Assembly (NCBI GenBank): GCA_017482005.1 | Contig: JAFUOI010000003.1 | Span: 1 to 64,000, forward strand | Length of the DNA stretch: 64,000 nucleotides | Reading direction: 5' to 3' | From: Lachnospiraceae bacterium | Lineage (GTDB): Bacteria > Bacillota_A > Clostridia > Lachnospirales > Lachnospiraceae | Part shown: one piece after another, positions 32,293 to 43,140 of the stretch | How the letters are laid out: each line of letters begins with the position of its first letter | Numbering within the stretch: position 1 is the first letter of the stretch | Program-made: the position numbers and the translations under genes | The notes under the pieces: generated by a model | The model's input: the letters and a program-made list of their open reading frames with translations, nothing else | Databases searched by the model: none | What the model was told of the DNA's origin: nothing

Positions 32293-33129
32293 ATGTTGGA
32301 AATTTTAAAAGCGATATTATTCGGTATTGTGGAAGGTATTACGGAATGGCTTCCGATCAGCAGTACCGGGCATATGATTATTTTGGATGAGTTTATCAAA
32401 CTCAATGTCAGAGAGGATTTCTGGAGTTTGTTTCTGGTTGTGATTCAGCTGGGAGCCATCCTTGCAGTCGTAATATTATACTGGAACAGTATTTTCCCGA
32501 TGAACCTGACAAAAAAAGATGAGCCTTTTTGGAAAAAAGATATTCTTTTGCTTTGGGTAAAAATTTTGATTGCCTGCGTTCCGGCGGCTGTCATCGGGCT
32601 GTTATTTGATGATTTGCTGGACAAATATCTGTACAATTTCCCTTGTGTGGCGACAGCGCTGATTGTGTTCGGTATTTTGTTTATCGTAATTGAGACAAGA
32701 AAAAAAGGACAGTCGGCGATGGTAAACAGCGTGGCGGAGTTAAGTTATAAGACAGTATTGTTTATCGGATTGTTTCAGCTTATTGCAGCGGTATTTCCGG
32801 GAACATCACGTTCGGGAGCGACGATTGTCGGTGCACTTTTGCTTTCCGTATCCCGTGTTGTTGCTGCGGAGTTTACCTTTTATCTTGCGATTCCGGTCAT
32901 GTGCGGAGCAAGTCTGTTAAAGCTTGTAAAGTTTATGATGGAAGGGTTGTCATTCACTTCAGCGGAGCTGATTATTCTTGCGACAGGTTGTGTTTCGGCC
33001 TTCGTTGTGTCGGTTTTGGTTATAAAATTGCTGATGAGCTATATCAAAAAGCACGATTTTATCCCATTTGGAATCTATAGGATTGTACTTGGTGCAATAT
33101 TATTGATATATTTTTTCGTAAAAATGTGA
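32293..33129 (+). CDS. uppP: Undecaprenyl-diphosphatase
   Basis: This membrane enzyme dephosphorylates undecaprenyl diphosphate so the lipid carrier can be reused for cell-wall synthesis, and its activity gives bacitracin tolerance. The 278 residues show both family signatures: EGITEWLPISSTGHM (residues about 13-27) and PGTSRSGATIVGA. There are about eight membrane segments. The ATG follows GTGAAAGGACAATAA. Confidence 0.96.
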   Translation: MLEILKAILFGIVEGITEWLPISSTGHMIILDEFIKLNVREDFWSLFLVVIQLGAILAVVILYWNSIFPMNLTKKDEPFWKKDILLLWVKILIACVPAAVIGLLFDDLLDKYLYNFPCVATALIVFGILFIVIETRKKGQSAMVNSVAELSYKTVLFIGLFQLIAAVFPGTSRSGATIVGALLLSVSRVVAAEFTFYLAIPVMCGASLLKLVKFMMEGLSFTSAELIILATGCVSAFVVSVLVIKLLMSYIKKHDFIPFGIYRIVLGAILLIYFFVKM

Positions 33130-33186
33130 TTTTTTTGTACAAAACGGAGAAAACGCTGTATTTTCAAGGGTTTTAGGTAAAAAAAT

Positions 33187-33215
33187 TTGACACCTGCGAA
33201 AAAGTGAGTTATAGT
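33187..33215 (+). promoter_or_regulatory. Sigma-A-type promoter of the Ala/Lys-rich protein gene
   Basis: TTGACA (33187-33192), 17 bases, TATAGT (33210-33215). Confidence 0.7.
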
Positions 33216-33300
33216 TAACGCGTAAAAAATAATAAGAGACGCATCAAACAGATTAATTATAATACTTGTTTGAATAACAGTGTGAAAGGAGATTATCACA

Positions 33301-33765
33301 ATGGCAGACGTTAAGAAGGCAGCAGCAACAGCTAAACCGGTAGCAAAAGCAGTAGCAGCTACAAAAGCAGTTGAAACAAAAGAAGTAAAAGCAGAAGTAA
33401 AGAAAGAGACAGCTAAGAAGGCAGCACCTGCAAAGAAAGCAGCACCTGCAAAGAAAGCTGAGCCGGCTAAAAAAGAGACAGTAAAGAAAGAAACAGCAAA
33501 GAAAGCACCTGCAAAGAAAGCAGCAGCTACAACAAAGAAAGCAGCACCTGCAAAGAAAGCAGAAGTAAAAGCAAGTGTGAGCTTACAGTTCGACGGCAAA
33601 GAGTACAAGACAGAAGATTTCGTAAAGATTGCGAAAGATGTATGGCAGTATGATCTTGGCAAGAAAGTAGCTGATTTCAAAGCAGTTGAATTATACGTAA
33701 AACCGGAAGAGAGCGCAGTTTACTACGTAATCAACGGAGAGGTAACAGGAAGCTTTGCAATCTAA
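33301..33765 (+). CDS. Histone-H1-like Ala/Lys-rich protein with a DUF6465-type C-terminal domain
   Basis: Residues 1-92 are built of Ala, Lys, Pro, Glu and Val, with PAKKA/KKAAPAKK repeats like eukaryotic H1 tails and bacterial HctB/AlgP-type DNA-binding tails. Residues about 93-154 form a compact domain (SLQFDGKEYKTEDFV, AVYYVINGEVTGSF) that I associate with DUF6465 of Lachnospiraceae. It is strongly expressed, judging by the consensus promoter, the AAAGGAG ribosome site and its restricted codon set. Nucleoid or RNA binding is inferred from composition only. It is a single-gene unit with its own terminator. Confidence 0.8.
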   Translation: MADVKKAAATAKPVAKAVAATKAVETKEVKAEVKKETAKKAAPAKKAAPAKKAEPAKKETVKKETAKKAPAKKAAATTKKAAPAKKAEVKASVSLQFDGKEYKTEDFVKIAKDVWQYDLGKKVADFKAVELYVKPEESAVYYVINGEVTGSFAI

Positions 33766-33798
33766 TCAAGCTTTGTTACATAGCAACGATTTTATATC

Positions 33799-33832
33799 GG
33801 AACCGATCATTCCTATGGTCGGTTCTTTTTTT
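33799..33832 (+). terminator. Rho-independent terminator of the Ala/Lys-rich protein gene
   Basis: GAACCGATCA pairs with TGGTCGGTTC (one G-U) and is followed by seven T. Confidence 0.88.
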
Positions 33833-33878
33833 GCGCGGTACTTTATATTTTTTTTAGAAATCTTTTTCAGAGATTCTG

Positions 33879-33907
33879 TTGACAATAAATAGGGTGAATG
33901 ATATAAC
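33879..33907 (+). promoter_or_regulatory. Sigma-A-type promoter of the hrcA-grpE-dnaK-dnaJ operon
   Basis: TTGACA (33879-33884), 17 bases, TATAAC (33902-33907), located just upstream of the CIRCE operator. Confidence 0.75.
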
Positions 33908-33922
33908 TATGAATAGAAAATG

Positions 33923-33949
33923 TTAGCACTCGAATTAAATGAGTGCTAA
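33923..33949 (+). promoter_or_regulatory. CIRCE operator (HrcA binding site)
   Basis: A perfect TTAGCACTC - 9 bases - GAGTGCTAA inverted repeat, identical to the CIRCE consensus. It lies between the promoter and hrcA and allows repression of the whole chaperone operon, lifted on heat stress. Confidence 0.97.
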
Positions 33950-33973
33950 CAAAGAAGAGGAAGGGGTGATACG

Positions 33974-35008
33974 GTGGAAATCGATGCAAGAAAAATGAAA
34001 ATCCTTCAGGCAATTGTCCGAAATTATCTGGAGACAGGCGAACCGGTCGGAAGCCGTACCATTTCCAAGTATACGGATCTCAACTTAAGTTCTGCGACAA
34101 TTCGTAATGAGATGGCAGATCTCGAGGAACTCGGGTACATTCTTCAGCCGCATACATCAGCCGGACGGATTCCTTCCGATAAAGGATACCGCCTTTACGT
34201 TGATACGATGATGGCGGAGAAGGAGCAGGAAGTCAACGAGATGAAAGAGCTTCTTCTTGAAAAGGAAGAGAAGATGGATGCCATGCTCAAACGTGTGGCG
34301 AAGGTTCTGGCCAATGACACCAATTATGCGGCGATGATTTCCGCACCTGCAGTACAGGGCAACAAGGTAAAATTCATTCAGTTGTCTAGAGTCGATAAGC
34401 ATCAGTTGATTGCAGTGATCATGGTAGAAGGAAACATCATTAAAAATAATGTGATTCATATGAACGATTATTTGGATGATGAGACAATTCTGAAGCTGAA
34501 CATTATGCTGAACAGTTCTCTCGGCGGACTTTCCATTTCGGAGATTAATCTTGCGATGATTGCGCGGTTGAAACAGCAGGCGGGTGTGCACAGTGATATT
34601 ATCGGCGATGTGATTGATGCCGTTGCAGATGCAATTAAAGGAGAAGATGATGAGCTTGAGATTTATACATCGGGAGCAAAAAACATCTTCCGTTATCCGG
34701 AGTTGGCGGATAAGCAGAAAGCAAGCGAGATTATTGATACGTTTGAAGAAAAACAGATGCTCAGTACTCTTGTGAAGGAGACACTTACCAATTCCGAAAG
34801 TCGTGGCATCCAGGTGTACATCGGAGAAGAATCTCCGGTATCCGCAATTAAGGATTGCAGTGTTGTAACTGCAACTTATGAATTGGGAGAAGGAATGCGC
34901 GGAACAATCGGAATCATAGGACCGAAACGTATGGATTATGAAAAGGTAGTCGATTCCCTGAAAGGTCTGATGCATCAGTTGGATAATTTATACGATAAAA
35001 ATGAATAG
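33974..35008 (+). CDS. hrcA: Heat-inducible transcription repressor HrcA
   Basis: HrcA binds CIRCE and represses class I heat-shock genes, using GroEL as a thermometer in other Firmicutes. The 344 residues include the N-terminal winged helix (ILQAIVRNYLETGEPVGSRT and LSSATIRNEMADLEELGY) and the HTSAGRIPSDKGYR family motif. The C-terminal ligand-like domain ends MRGTIGIIGPKRMDYEKVV. The GTG start follows GAAGGGGTGATACG. First gene of the operon, 17 bases before grpE. Confidence 0.97.
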   Translation: MEIDARKMKILQAIVRNYLETGEPVGSRTISKYTDLNLSSATIRNEMADLEELGYILQPHTSAGRIPSDKGYRLYVDTMMAEKEQEVNEMKELLLEKEEKMDAMLKRVAKVLANDTNYAAMISAPAVQGNKVKFIQLSRVDKHQLIAVIMVEGNIIKNNVIHMNDYLDDETILKLNIMLNSSLGGLSISEINLAMIARLKQQAGVHSDIIGDVIDAVADAIKGEDDELEIYTSGAKNIFRYPELADKQKASEIIDTFEEKQMLSTLVKETLTNSESRGIQVYIGEESPVSAIKDCSVVTATYELGEGMRGTIGIIGPKRMDYEKVVDSLKGLMHQLDNLYDKNE

Positions 35009-35025
35009 CCGAAAGGAATGAGAAA

Positions 35026-35697
35026 ATGGCAGATAAAAAAGAAGAAGCAGTGAAGCAGGCAATCAAAGATGCCCAGGAAGCTGCGGCAATGGAAAGCGAA
35101 AAAGAAGCCGCGCAGGCGGAGGATGTGACGCAGGAAGCGGAGGAGGCAGCTGACGAAGTACAGGAAGGAACGCAGGAACCTACAGAGCCGGAAAACAAGG
35201 AGGAAGCTGAGGAGATAAAAACTTCCAAACTCTTCGGAAAAGACAAAAAGAAAAAAGAAAAAGACAAATCCAAAGAGAAAATCGAAGAACTTGAGGATAA
35301 AGTAAAACGTCAGCTTGCGGAGTTTGAAAATTTCCGTAACCGCAGTGAAAAAGAAAAAGCACAGATGTTTGACATGGGAGCGAAAAATGTTCTGGAGAAA
35401 ATTCTTCCGGTGGTGGATAATTTCGAGAGAGGTCTGATGACCGTTCCGTCAGAGGGAGAAAAAGCATTTGCGGACGGAATGCAGATGATTTACAAACAGC
35501 TGATGACAGAACTTGAATCCATAGGAGTAAAACCGATTGAAGCAGTGGGACAGGAGTTTGATCCGAATTTTCATAATGCAGTGATGCAGGTGGAGAGTGA
35601 GGAGTACGAAACAGGTGTTGTCGCACAGGAATTGATGAAAGGTTACACTTACAAAGATACCGTGCTCAGACATAGTATGGTGGCGGTAGTACAGTAG
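35026..35697 (+). CDS. grpE: Nucleotide exchange factor GrpE
   Basis: GrpE releases ADP from DnaK. The 223 residues have an acidic, Lys-rich disordered N-terminal half (Glu/Ala then KDKKKKEKDKSKEK). Next come the dimerising coiled coil with the ENFRNRSEKEKAQMF motif and the beta domain with FDPNFHNAVMQVE and ..GYTYKDTVLRHSMVAV. The acidic tail is longer than in Escherichia coli GrpE, as is common in Clostridia. Confidence 0.96.
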   Translation: MADKKEEAVKQAIKDAQEAAAMESEKEAAQAEDVTQEAEEAADEVQEGTQEPTEPENKEEAEEIKTSKLFGKDKKKKEKDKSKEKIEELEDKVKRQLAEFENFRNRSEKEKAQMFDMGAKNVLEKILPVVDNFERGLMTVPSEGEKAFADGMQMIYKQLMTELESIGVKPIEAVGQEFDPNFHNAVMQVESEEYETGVVAQELMKGYTYKDTVLRHSMVAVVQ

Positions 35698-35751
35698 GTA
35701 TAATAAGAAAAAGTTAGCGGAAGTTAACAAGAATAAAATGAGAACAATTAA

Positions 35752-37659
<1,908 letters not shown>

Positions 37660-37668
37660 TAAAGCGTT

Positions 37669-38874
37669 ATGGCAGAGCAGAAACGAGACTATTATGAAGT
37701 CTTAGGTGTAGATAAAAATGCCGATGATGCGGCGATTAAAAAAGCATACAGAGCGCTGGCGAAAAAGTATCACCCGGATATGAATCCGGGTGATCAGGAA
37801 GCTGAGAAGAAATTCAAAGAGGCCTCAGAAGCGTACGCGATCTTAAGTGATCCTGAGAAAAAACGGCAGTATGATCAGTTTGGTCATGCTGCGTTTGAGC
37901 AGGGTGGCGGAGCCGGCGGTTTTGGCGGCTTTGATTTCAGCGGTGCAGATTTTACGGATATTTTCGGGGATATTTTCGGAGATATGTTCGGCGGCGGAAG
38001 AAGCCGTCGCGCAAGTAACGGTCCGATGAAAGGAGCCAATGTCCGCACAAGTGTCCGCATTACTTTTGAAGAAGCGGTATTCGGTGTCGAAAAAGAGCTG
38101 GAGTTGACGTTAAAGGACAGCTGTCCTACTTGTAAGGGAAGCGGAGCGAAACCGGGAACATCCAAGACAACATGTACAAAGTGCGGTGGTAAAGGTCAGG
38201 TTGTCTTTACCCAGCAGTCGTTCTTCGGAACGGTACGTAATGTGCAGACATGTCCGGACTGCGGCGGAAGCGGACAGGTGATTAAGGAAAAATGCACGGA
38301 TTGTCACGGAACAGGATATGTGTCAAACCGTAAGAAGATTCAGGTAACCATTCCTGCGGGTATTGACCACGGACAGAGCATCCGCATCCGGGAAAAAGGA
38401 GAGCCGGGTGTAAACGGCGGACCGAGAGGTGATCTTCTTGTGGAAGTTATGGTGCAGCGTCATCCGATTTTCCAGAGACAGGATTATCATATTTACTCAA
38501 CGGTTCCGGTATCATTTGCAGTTGCTGCCCTCGGCGGGGAGATTCTCATTGATACGGTAGACGGCAGAGTTGTATATGATGTCAAAGCCGGTACGCAAAC
38601 GGATACGAAAGTCCGCCTGAAAGGAAAAGGTGTTCCTTCGCTTCGTGATAAAAATACACGCGGTGATCATTATGTGACTCTCGTAGTTCAGGTTCCGGAT
38701 AAACTTTCGGGCGAAGCAAAGGAACTTCTCCGTAAGTTTGATGCGGTGACGGAAAATTCTCTCGAGGCAGTAAAAGAATACACAGAGAATAAAAAAGATA
38801 AAGATTCCAAAGATCCGAAGGATTCCGGTCCGGGCGGAAAGGGATCTAAGAAGAAAAAAGGATTGTTTAGATAA
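37669..38874 (+). CDS. dnaJ: Chaperone protein DnaJ (Hsp40)
   Basis: Class A J-protein of 401 residues. The J domain carries the HPD motif ([11 protein letters not shown]) and is followed by a Gly/Phe-rich linker. The zinc-finger domain has four CxxCxGxG repeats ([39 protein letters not shown]). The C-terminal substrate domains end in a Lys/Asp/Gly-rich tail that is longer than usual. It follows dnaK by 9 bases and ends the operon. Confidence 0.98.
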   Translation: MAEQKRDYYEVLGVDKNADDAAIKKAYRALAKKYHPDMNPGDQEAEKKFKEASEAYAILSDPEKKRQYDQFGHAAFEQGGGAGGFGGFDFSGADFTDIFGDIFGDMFGGGRSRRASNGPMKGANVRTSVRITFEEAVFGVEKELELTLKDSCPTCKGSGAKPGTSKTTCTKCGGKGQVVFTQQSFFGTVRNVQTCPDCGGSGQVIKEKCTDCHGTGYVSNRKKIQVTIPAGIDHGQSIRIREKGEPGVNGGPRGDLLVEVMVQRHPIFQRQDYHIYSTVPVSFAVAALGGEILIDTVDGRVVYDVKAGTQTDTKVRLKGKGVPSLRDKNTRGDHYVTLVVQVPDKLSGEAKELLRKFDAVTENSLEAVKEYTENKKDKDSKDPKDSGPGGKGSKKKKGLFR

Positions 38875-38892
38875 GATCAAAAGTATTAAGTC

Positions 38893-38930
38893 AAGGGATA
38901 AATCTTCGGATTTGTCCCTTTCTTCTTTTG
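38893..38930 (+). terminator. Rho-independent terminator of the chaperone operon
   Basis: AAGGGATAAATC and GATTTGTCCCTT form a 12-bp stem closed by a TTCG tetraloop, followed by TCTTCTTTT. Confidence 0.9.
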
Positions 38931-39190
38931 CTCAAAATATTTTACATTTAGTCAGTTTAGTAAAGATCTGAGAAAACAGAGAGAAATAATGAATGAATTT
39001 TGAAGTTTCGCGATTGTACGGTCGGGGTTACATTTTCAACCGTAAATCATAAGAATTATTACGGTCGTATTAGCGAAAAGTATGTATGCGAACGTAAAGT
39101 GCCCAACATACAAGAGAAGAACAGAAAATTTTTTTGAAGACCTTATCTAAATGACGATGATCAAGAGGATAGCTCATTCTGTTTTCTGAC
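38931..39190. other. Intergenic segment with small inverted repeats and no gene
   Basis: No credible open frame is present. Several short inverted repeats cluster at 39005-39110: ACCGTAA with TTACGGT, TTTCGC with GCGAAA, and GTATGT with ACATAC. Together they may fold into an RNA or be the remains of a palindromic element. No known RNA family is recognised. Confidence 0.3.
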
Positions 39191-39196
39191 CCAAAG

Positions 39197-39225
39197 TTGT
39201 GCCTGCCCCGAAAATATGATATAAT
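39197..39225 (+). promoter_or_regulatory. Sigma-A-type promoter of the DUF3592-like/prmA operon
   Basis: TTGTGC (39197-39202), 17 bases, TATAAT (39220-39225). Confidence 0.6.
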
Positions 39226-39256
39226 GAGCGGCAAGTTGCGAGAAAGGGGACTGCCT

Positions 39257-39958
39257 ATGGATAATAAAGGGGCTTCAAGAGGTGAAACTTTATTTTCGAT
39301 TGTGTTTCTCATATGGTTTCTGGGATCGATTGCAGGTTTGGTTATAGCAGCGAAGATAGGTCAGCCCGGGTGGGCGCTGGTAATATTCGGGCAGTATTTT
39401 GTGGTGTTTGGAATAATCGCATTGCATAATGAGATAAAAAACGGTTTTCGGAATCCGATTTTTCTTATTTTTTTGGCGGTGGGGCTGATTGTGGTAACGT
39501 GTGCTTTGATGTGGCAGTTGGGAGACGACGCGGCCAAGAAAAACGTGATAAAGCAGATACCGAATGTTGCAGCTGGCATATTTTTCCTCGTGGGAGTGTT
39601 ATTGTTTGCCGGAATTATATCAGAAAAAAAGCAACAGAAAAAATGCACCTGCGCCGTGCAGGGGAAATGTGTGGAAGTAAAGTGGCATTACAGCAATTCA
39701 TCCGGCGGAGGCAAAACGTATTGTCCGGTTTATGAATACTATTACAATGGGCAGGTTTATACAGGCAGTCAGGGAATATACACGAACCTTCTTTCTGTCG
39801 GCGAAGGGGAGTATCGGGAAATCTTTCTCAACCCGGACAAGCCGGATATGTTTTATGAAAAGGGAATGTCGCACATGTTGAACGGAGTATCTTTGTTTTT
39901 TAGCGTGACATTTATTGCAGTCAGTGCAGTTGTTATTTATGCATACAATTTTATGTAG
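39257..39958 (+). CDS. Membrane protein with a DUF3592-like extracytoplasmic domain
   Basis: The start at 39257 follows GAAAGGGGACTGCCT, giving 233 residues. Four N-terminal membrane segments are followed by a domain of about 85 residues (CAVQGKCVEVKWHY, CPVYEYYYNGQVYTGSQG, GEYREIFLNPDKPDMFYEKG), and one C-terminal membrane helix closes it. The 'PVYEYYYNG...NPxxP' layout matches DUF3592 proteins, which have no assigned function. It sits 13 bases before prmA, so it shares that operon's promoter. Confidence 0.75.
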   Translation: MDNKGASRGETLFSIVFLIWFLGSIAGLVIAAKIGQPGWALVIFGQYFVVFGIIALHNEIKNGFRNPIFLIFLAVGLIVVTCALMWQLGDDAAKKNVIKQIPNVAAGIFFLVGVLLFAGIISEKKQQKKCTCAVQGKCVEVKWHYSNSSGGGKTYCPVYEYYYNGQVYTGSQGIYTNLLSVGEGEYREIFLNPDKPDMFYEKGMSHMLNGVSLFFSVTFIAVSAVVIYAYNFM

Positions 39959-39971
39959 TGAGGAATAAAGA

Positions 39972-41081
39972 ATGAAATGGACAAAACTTACGATTAAAAC
40001 TCTTGCAGAGGCGGAAGATATCATTATCAGTACAATGTATGACCTTGGACTTGAGGGTGCACAGATAGAAGACAAAGTTCCGCTTACGGCGTGGGAAAAG
40101 GAGCAGATGTTTGTCGATATTTTGCCGGATGCGCCTGAGAATGACGGTGTGGCGTATGTCAGCTTTTTTGTGGAAATTCCGGAGGATGATGAGTTGCCTG
40201 AAGGTAACTTGGGAGAAACCGGAGATGCGGCCGAGAAAACACAGAAAATCGGAGCCGGACTTTCTGACGGCGTGGATAATTCTTACTTTGCAGTAAGCAC
40301 CGGACAACATGTGGATATTGAAGCGTTGGTGGAAGATATGAAACGCGAACTGGAAGATCTCCGTATGTTTATGGACATCGGCGAGGGAACGGTCACGATA
40401 TCCGAGACGGAAGATATCGACTGGATGAACAACTGGAAGCAGTTTTTTCACCAGTTTTATATCGACGATTTACTTGTGACTCCTTCATGGGAAGAAGTGA
40501 AGGAAGAGGATAAGGATAAAAAAGTACTTCATATCGATCCGGGTACAGCGTTCGGAACGGGTATGCACGAGACGACACAGCTTTGCATCCGTCAGCTTAA
40601 GAAATTTATTACGTCGGAAACAGAGCTTCTGGATGTGGGCACGGGAAGCGGAATTTTGGCAATCGTTTCCCTGATGTATGGTATTAAATCGGCGGTCGGA
40701 ACGGATCTGGACCCGTGTGCAGAGCCGGCGGTTGCAGAAAATATGGAAATGAACGGCATTGCGCCGGATAAGTTTGAGATGATGATCGGAAACATTATTT
40801 CCGACAAGGAAATTCAAGACAGGGTCGGCTATGAGAAATACGACATTGTTGTGGCAAATATTTTGGCGGAGGTGTTGGTTCCTCTGACACCGGTCATTGT
40901 AAATCAGTTAAAACCGGGCGGGATTTACATTACTTCCGGTATTATAAGCGGTAAAGAAGGTATTGTACAGAAGGCGGCAACAGACGCAGGAATGGAAATT
41001 GTGGAAGTGACCCAACAGGGCGAATGGATGAGTGTGATAGCCCGCAAAAACCAGAAGGATGTGCAGTCGCGCCTGCGGTAA
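39972..41081 (+). CDS. prmA: Ribosomal protein L11 methyltransferase
   Basis: PrmA methylates L11 using S-adenosylmethionine. The 369 residues begin with the PrmA N-terminal substrate-recognition domain (LGLEGAQIED). The methyltransferase part has HIDPGTAFGTGMHETTQLC, motif I LLDVGTGSGILAIV, and DIVVANILAEVL with GGIYITSGII. It is about 60 residues longer than E. coli PrmA because of an acidic insertion at about 70-125, common in Clostridia. rsmE follows 20 bases downstream. Confidence 0.95.
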   Translation: MKWTKLTIKTLAEAEDIIISTMYDLGLEGAQIEDKVPLTAWEKEQMFVDILPDAPENDGVAYVSFFVEIPEDDELPEGNLGETGDAAEKTQKIGAGLSDGVDNSYFAVSTGQHVDIEALVEDMKRELEDLRMFMDIGEGTVTISETEDIDWMNNWKQFFHQFYIDDLLVTPSWEEVKEEDKDKKVLHIDPGTAFGTGMHETTQLCIRQLKKFITSETELLDVGTGSGILAIVSLMYGIKSAVGTDLDPCAEPAVAENMEMNGIAPDKFEMMIGNIISDKEIQDRVGYEKYDIVVANILAEVLVPLTPVIVNQLKPGGIYITSGIISGKEGIVQKAATDAGMEIVEVTQQGEWMSVIARKNQKDVQSRLR

Positions 41082-41101
41082 ATGCTGCGATGGGAGAAGT
41101 T

Positions 41102-41851
41102 ATGTATCAATTTTTTGTGGAACCCCATGCGATTGCGGGAAACCGTGTATCAATAACGGGGAAAGATGTCAATCATATAAAAAACGTTCTTCGTATGAAG
41201 GTGGGCGAAGAGTTAGCCGTCAGTAACGGCGTGGACGGAAAGGAATACCGATGTGGTATTTTATCCCTCGGCGAAGATGAGATTTTGTGCGAACTTCGCT
41301 TTGTCAAAGAGGATGCGGTGGAGCTTCCGGTCAAAGTGTATCTTTTTCAGGGGCTTCCGAAATCGGACAAGATGGAACTAATCATTCAGAAGGCGGTTGA
41401 GCTTGGTGTGTATGAAATCATTCCGGTTGCAACCAAACGTGCGGTGGTAAAACTTGATGCCAAAAAGGAAAAAAGCAAGATTGCGCGCTGGCAGTCCATC
41501 GCGGAGGCGGCGGCAAAGCAGAGCAAGCGTGCATGCATTCCGCAGGTAACGGGAGTAATGAGCTTCAAAGAGGCGATGCAGAAAGCCGGAGATATGGATG
41601 TAAAACTTATTCCCTATGAGATGGCAGAAGATATGTCCCACACACGTGAGCTTATCAAGACAATCAAACCCGGGCAGTCGGTGGCAGTATTTATCGGACC
41701 GGAAGGTGGCTTTGCGGAGGAGGAGATTGCACTTGCGCAGAGTGTCGGTGTCAGTCCGGTTACTCTCGGCAAACGGATTCTTCGCACGGAGACAGCGGGA
41801 ATGACGATGCTTTCGATTCTCATGTATGAACTGGAAGGAAGAGAGGCATAG
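41102..41851 (+). CDS. rsmE: 16S rRNA (uracil1498-N3)-methyltransferase
   Basis: The start at 41102 (MYQFFVEPHAI) follows GGGAGAAGTT; longer in-frame starts overlap prmA. The 249 residues have the RsmE N-terminal PUA-like part (HIKNVLRMKVGEEL) and the SPOUT-fold catalytic part with KSDKMELIIQKAVELGV, FIGPEGGFAEEEI and LGKRILRTETA, the conserved cofactor-binding knot. It is paired with prmA as in many Firmicutes. Confidence 0.96.
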   Translation: MYQFFVEPHAIAGNRVSITGKDVNHIKNVLRMKVGEELAVSNGVDGKEYRCGILSLGEDEILCELRFVKEDAVELPVKVYLFQGLPKSDKMELIIQKAVELGVYEIIPVATKRAVVKLDAKKEKSKIARWQSIAEAAAKQSKRACIPQVTGVMSFKEAMQKAGDMDVKLIPYEMAEDMSHTRELIKTIKPGQSVAVFIGPEGGFAEEEIALAQSVGVSPVTLGKRILRTETAGMTMLSILMYELEGREA

Positions 41852-41926
41852 CGTTTTCGTCCTTGCACGATGAAAGTTGTCATGACATATGATATAAAAG
41901 GACAAAAAGCTGAAAGGAAGTCAGTT

Positions 41927-43081
41927 ATGGAAATATATTTAGACAACTCTGCGACGACCAGAGCTTTTGATGAGGTTGTGGAAGTCGTCAGCCGCGCGAT
42001 GGGCGAGGACTTCGGAAATCCTTCGAGTATGCATCAAAAAGGCGTGGAAGCAGAGCGTTATGTGAAAGAATCAAAAGAAATTATCGCTAAGACGTTAAAG
42101 GTACAGGAAAAAGAAATTTTTTATACATCCGGAGGAACAGAGTCGGATAACTGGGCGCTCATGGGAGCCGCCAGTGCAAACAGCCGCGCCGGAAGACATT
42201 TGATTACGACAAAGGTAGAACATCCGGCGATTTTGCAGACGATGGAATATTTGGAGTCCATCGGCTATGAAGTGACTTATCTTGCAGTGGATAAGCAGGG
42301 TGTCATCCGGCTTGAAGAACTGGAGAGAGAAATTCGGCAGGATACAATCCTTGTGTCTATCATGCATGTGAACAATGAGGTCGGAGCGGTGCAACCTATT
42401 GAGGAGGCAGGAATGCTCATCAAGAGAAAGAACCCGAAAACGCTGTTTCATGTCGATGCGGTGCAGAGTTTTGGAAAGTATAAAATTTTTCCGAAGAAGA
42501 GTAAAATTGACATGCTTTCGGTCAGCGGTCATAAGATTCACGGACCGAAGGGGACGGGTTTTTTGTATATCGATGAACATGTGAAGATAAAACCGATTCT
42601 GTTCGGTGGTGGTCAGCAGAAAGGCATGCGCTCCGGTACGGAAAATGTTCCGGGAGTGGCAGGAATCGGAAAAGCGACACAGCTTGTGTACCGCAATTTT
42701 GCAGAAGACGTTGACAGATTGTATGAGCTCAAACGTTATTTTACGGATGAAATAGAAAAGATCAGCAATATAAAGATCAATGGTCCTCTTTATGAAGAAG
42801 GTGCCCCTCATATTGTGAGTGTCTCTTTTGCGGGTGTGCGCAGTGAGGTGCTTCTGCATGCCCTGGAAGACAGAGGGGTGTATGTGTCGGCAGGAAGTGC
42901 CTGCGCTTCCAACAAACATTCCGTGAGTGCGACGCTGAAAAGCATGGGTGTGGCGCAGGATATGCTCGATTCGACCATACGATTCAGTTTCAGTATCTTT
43001 ACAACAAAGGATGAATTGGATTATACTTTGAAATGTCTGAACGAAATTTTGCCGATGCTTCGAAGATATACAAGGCATTGA
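41927..43081 (+). CDS. Cysteine desulfurase, NifS/IscS family
   Basis: The start at 41927 follows AAAGGAAGTCAGTT. The 384 residues are a PLP enzyme that releases sulfur from cysteine: opening EIYLDNSATTRAFDEV, YTSGGTESDNWA, SIMHVNNEVGAVQPI, the Schiff-base Lys in SVSGHKIHGPKGTGFLY, and the active Cys in SAGSACASNKHSVS. It lies directly before thiI, so its persulfide most probably feeds 4-thiouridine in tRNA and possibly thiazole synthesis. It may also serve the SufC-SufB/D pair, which has no desulfurase of its own in the window. Confidence 0.94.
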   Translation: MEIYLDNSATTRAFDEVVEVVSRAMGEDFGNPSSMHQKGVEAERYVKESKEIIAKTLKVQEKEIFYTSGGTESDNWALMGAASANSRAGRHLITTKVEHPAILQTMEYLESIGYEVTYLAVDKQGVIRLEELEREIRQDTILVSIMHVNNEVGAVQPIEEAGMLIKRKNPKTLFHVDAVQSFGKYKIFPKKSKIDMLSVSGHKIHGPKGTGFLYIDEHVKIKPILFGGGQQKGMRSGTENVPGVAGIGKATQLVYRNFAEDVDRLYELKRYFTDEIEKISNIKINGPLYEEGAPHIVSVSFAGVRSEVLLHALEDRGVYVSAGSACASNKHSVSATLKSMGVAQDMLDSTIRFSFSIFTTKDELDYTLKCLNEILPMLRRYTRH

Positions 43082-43140
43082 TAAGGCAGTAAGTGAAGCA
43101 AAAGAGAATTGTAAGCAATGTAAGAAACAGGAGAGATAAT

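Noticed and set aside
42095..43078. 327-codon minus-strand frame over the cysteine desulfurase gene
   Set aside because: It is an antisense shadow of a gene with all PLP and Cys motifs.
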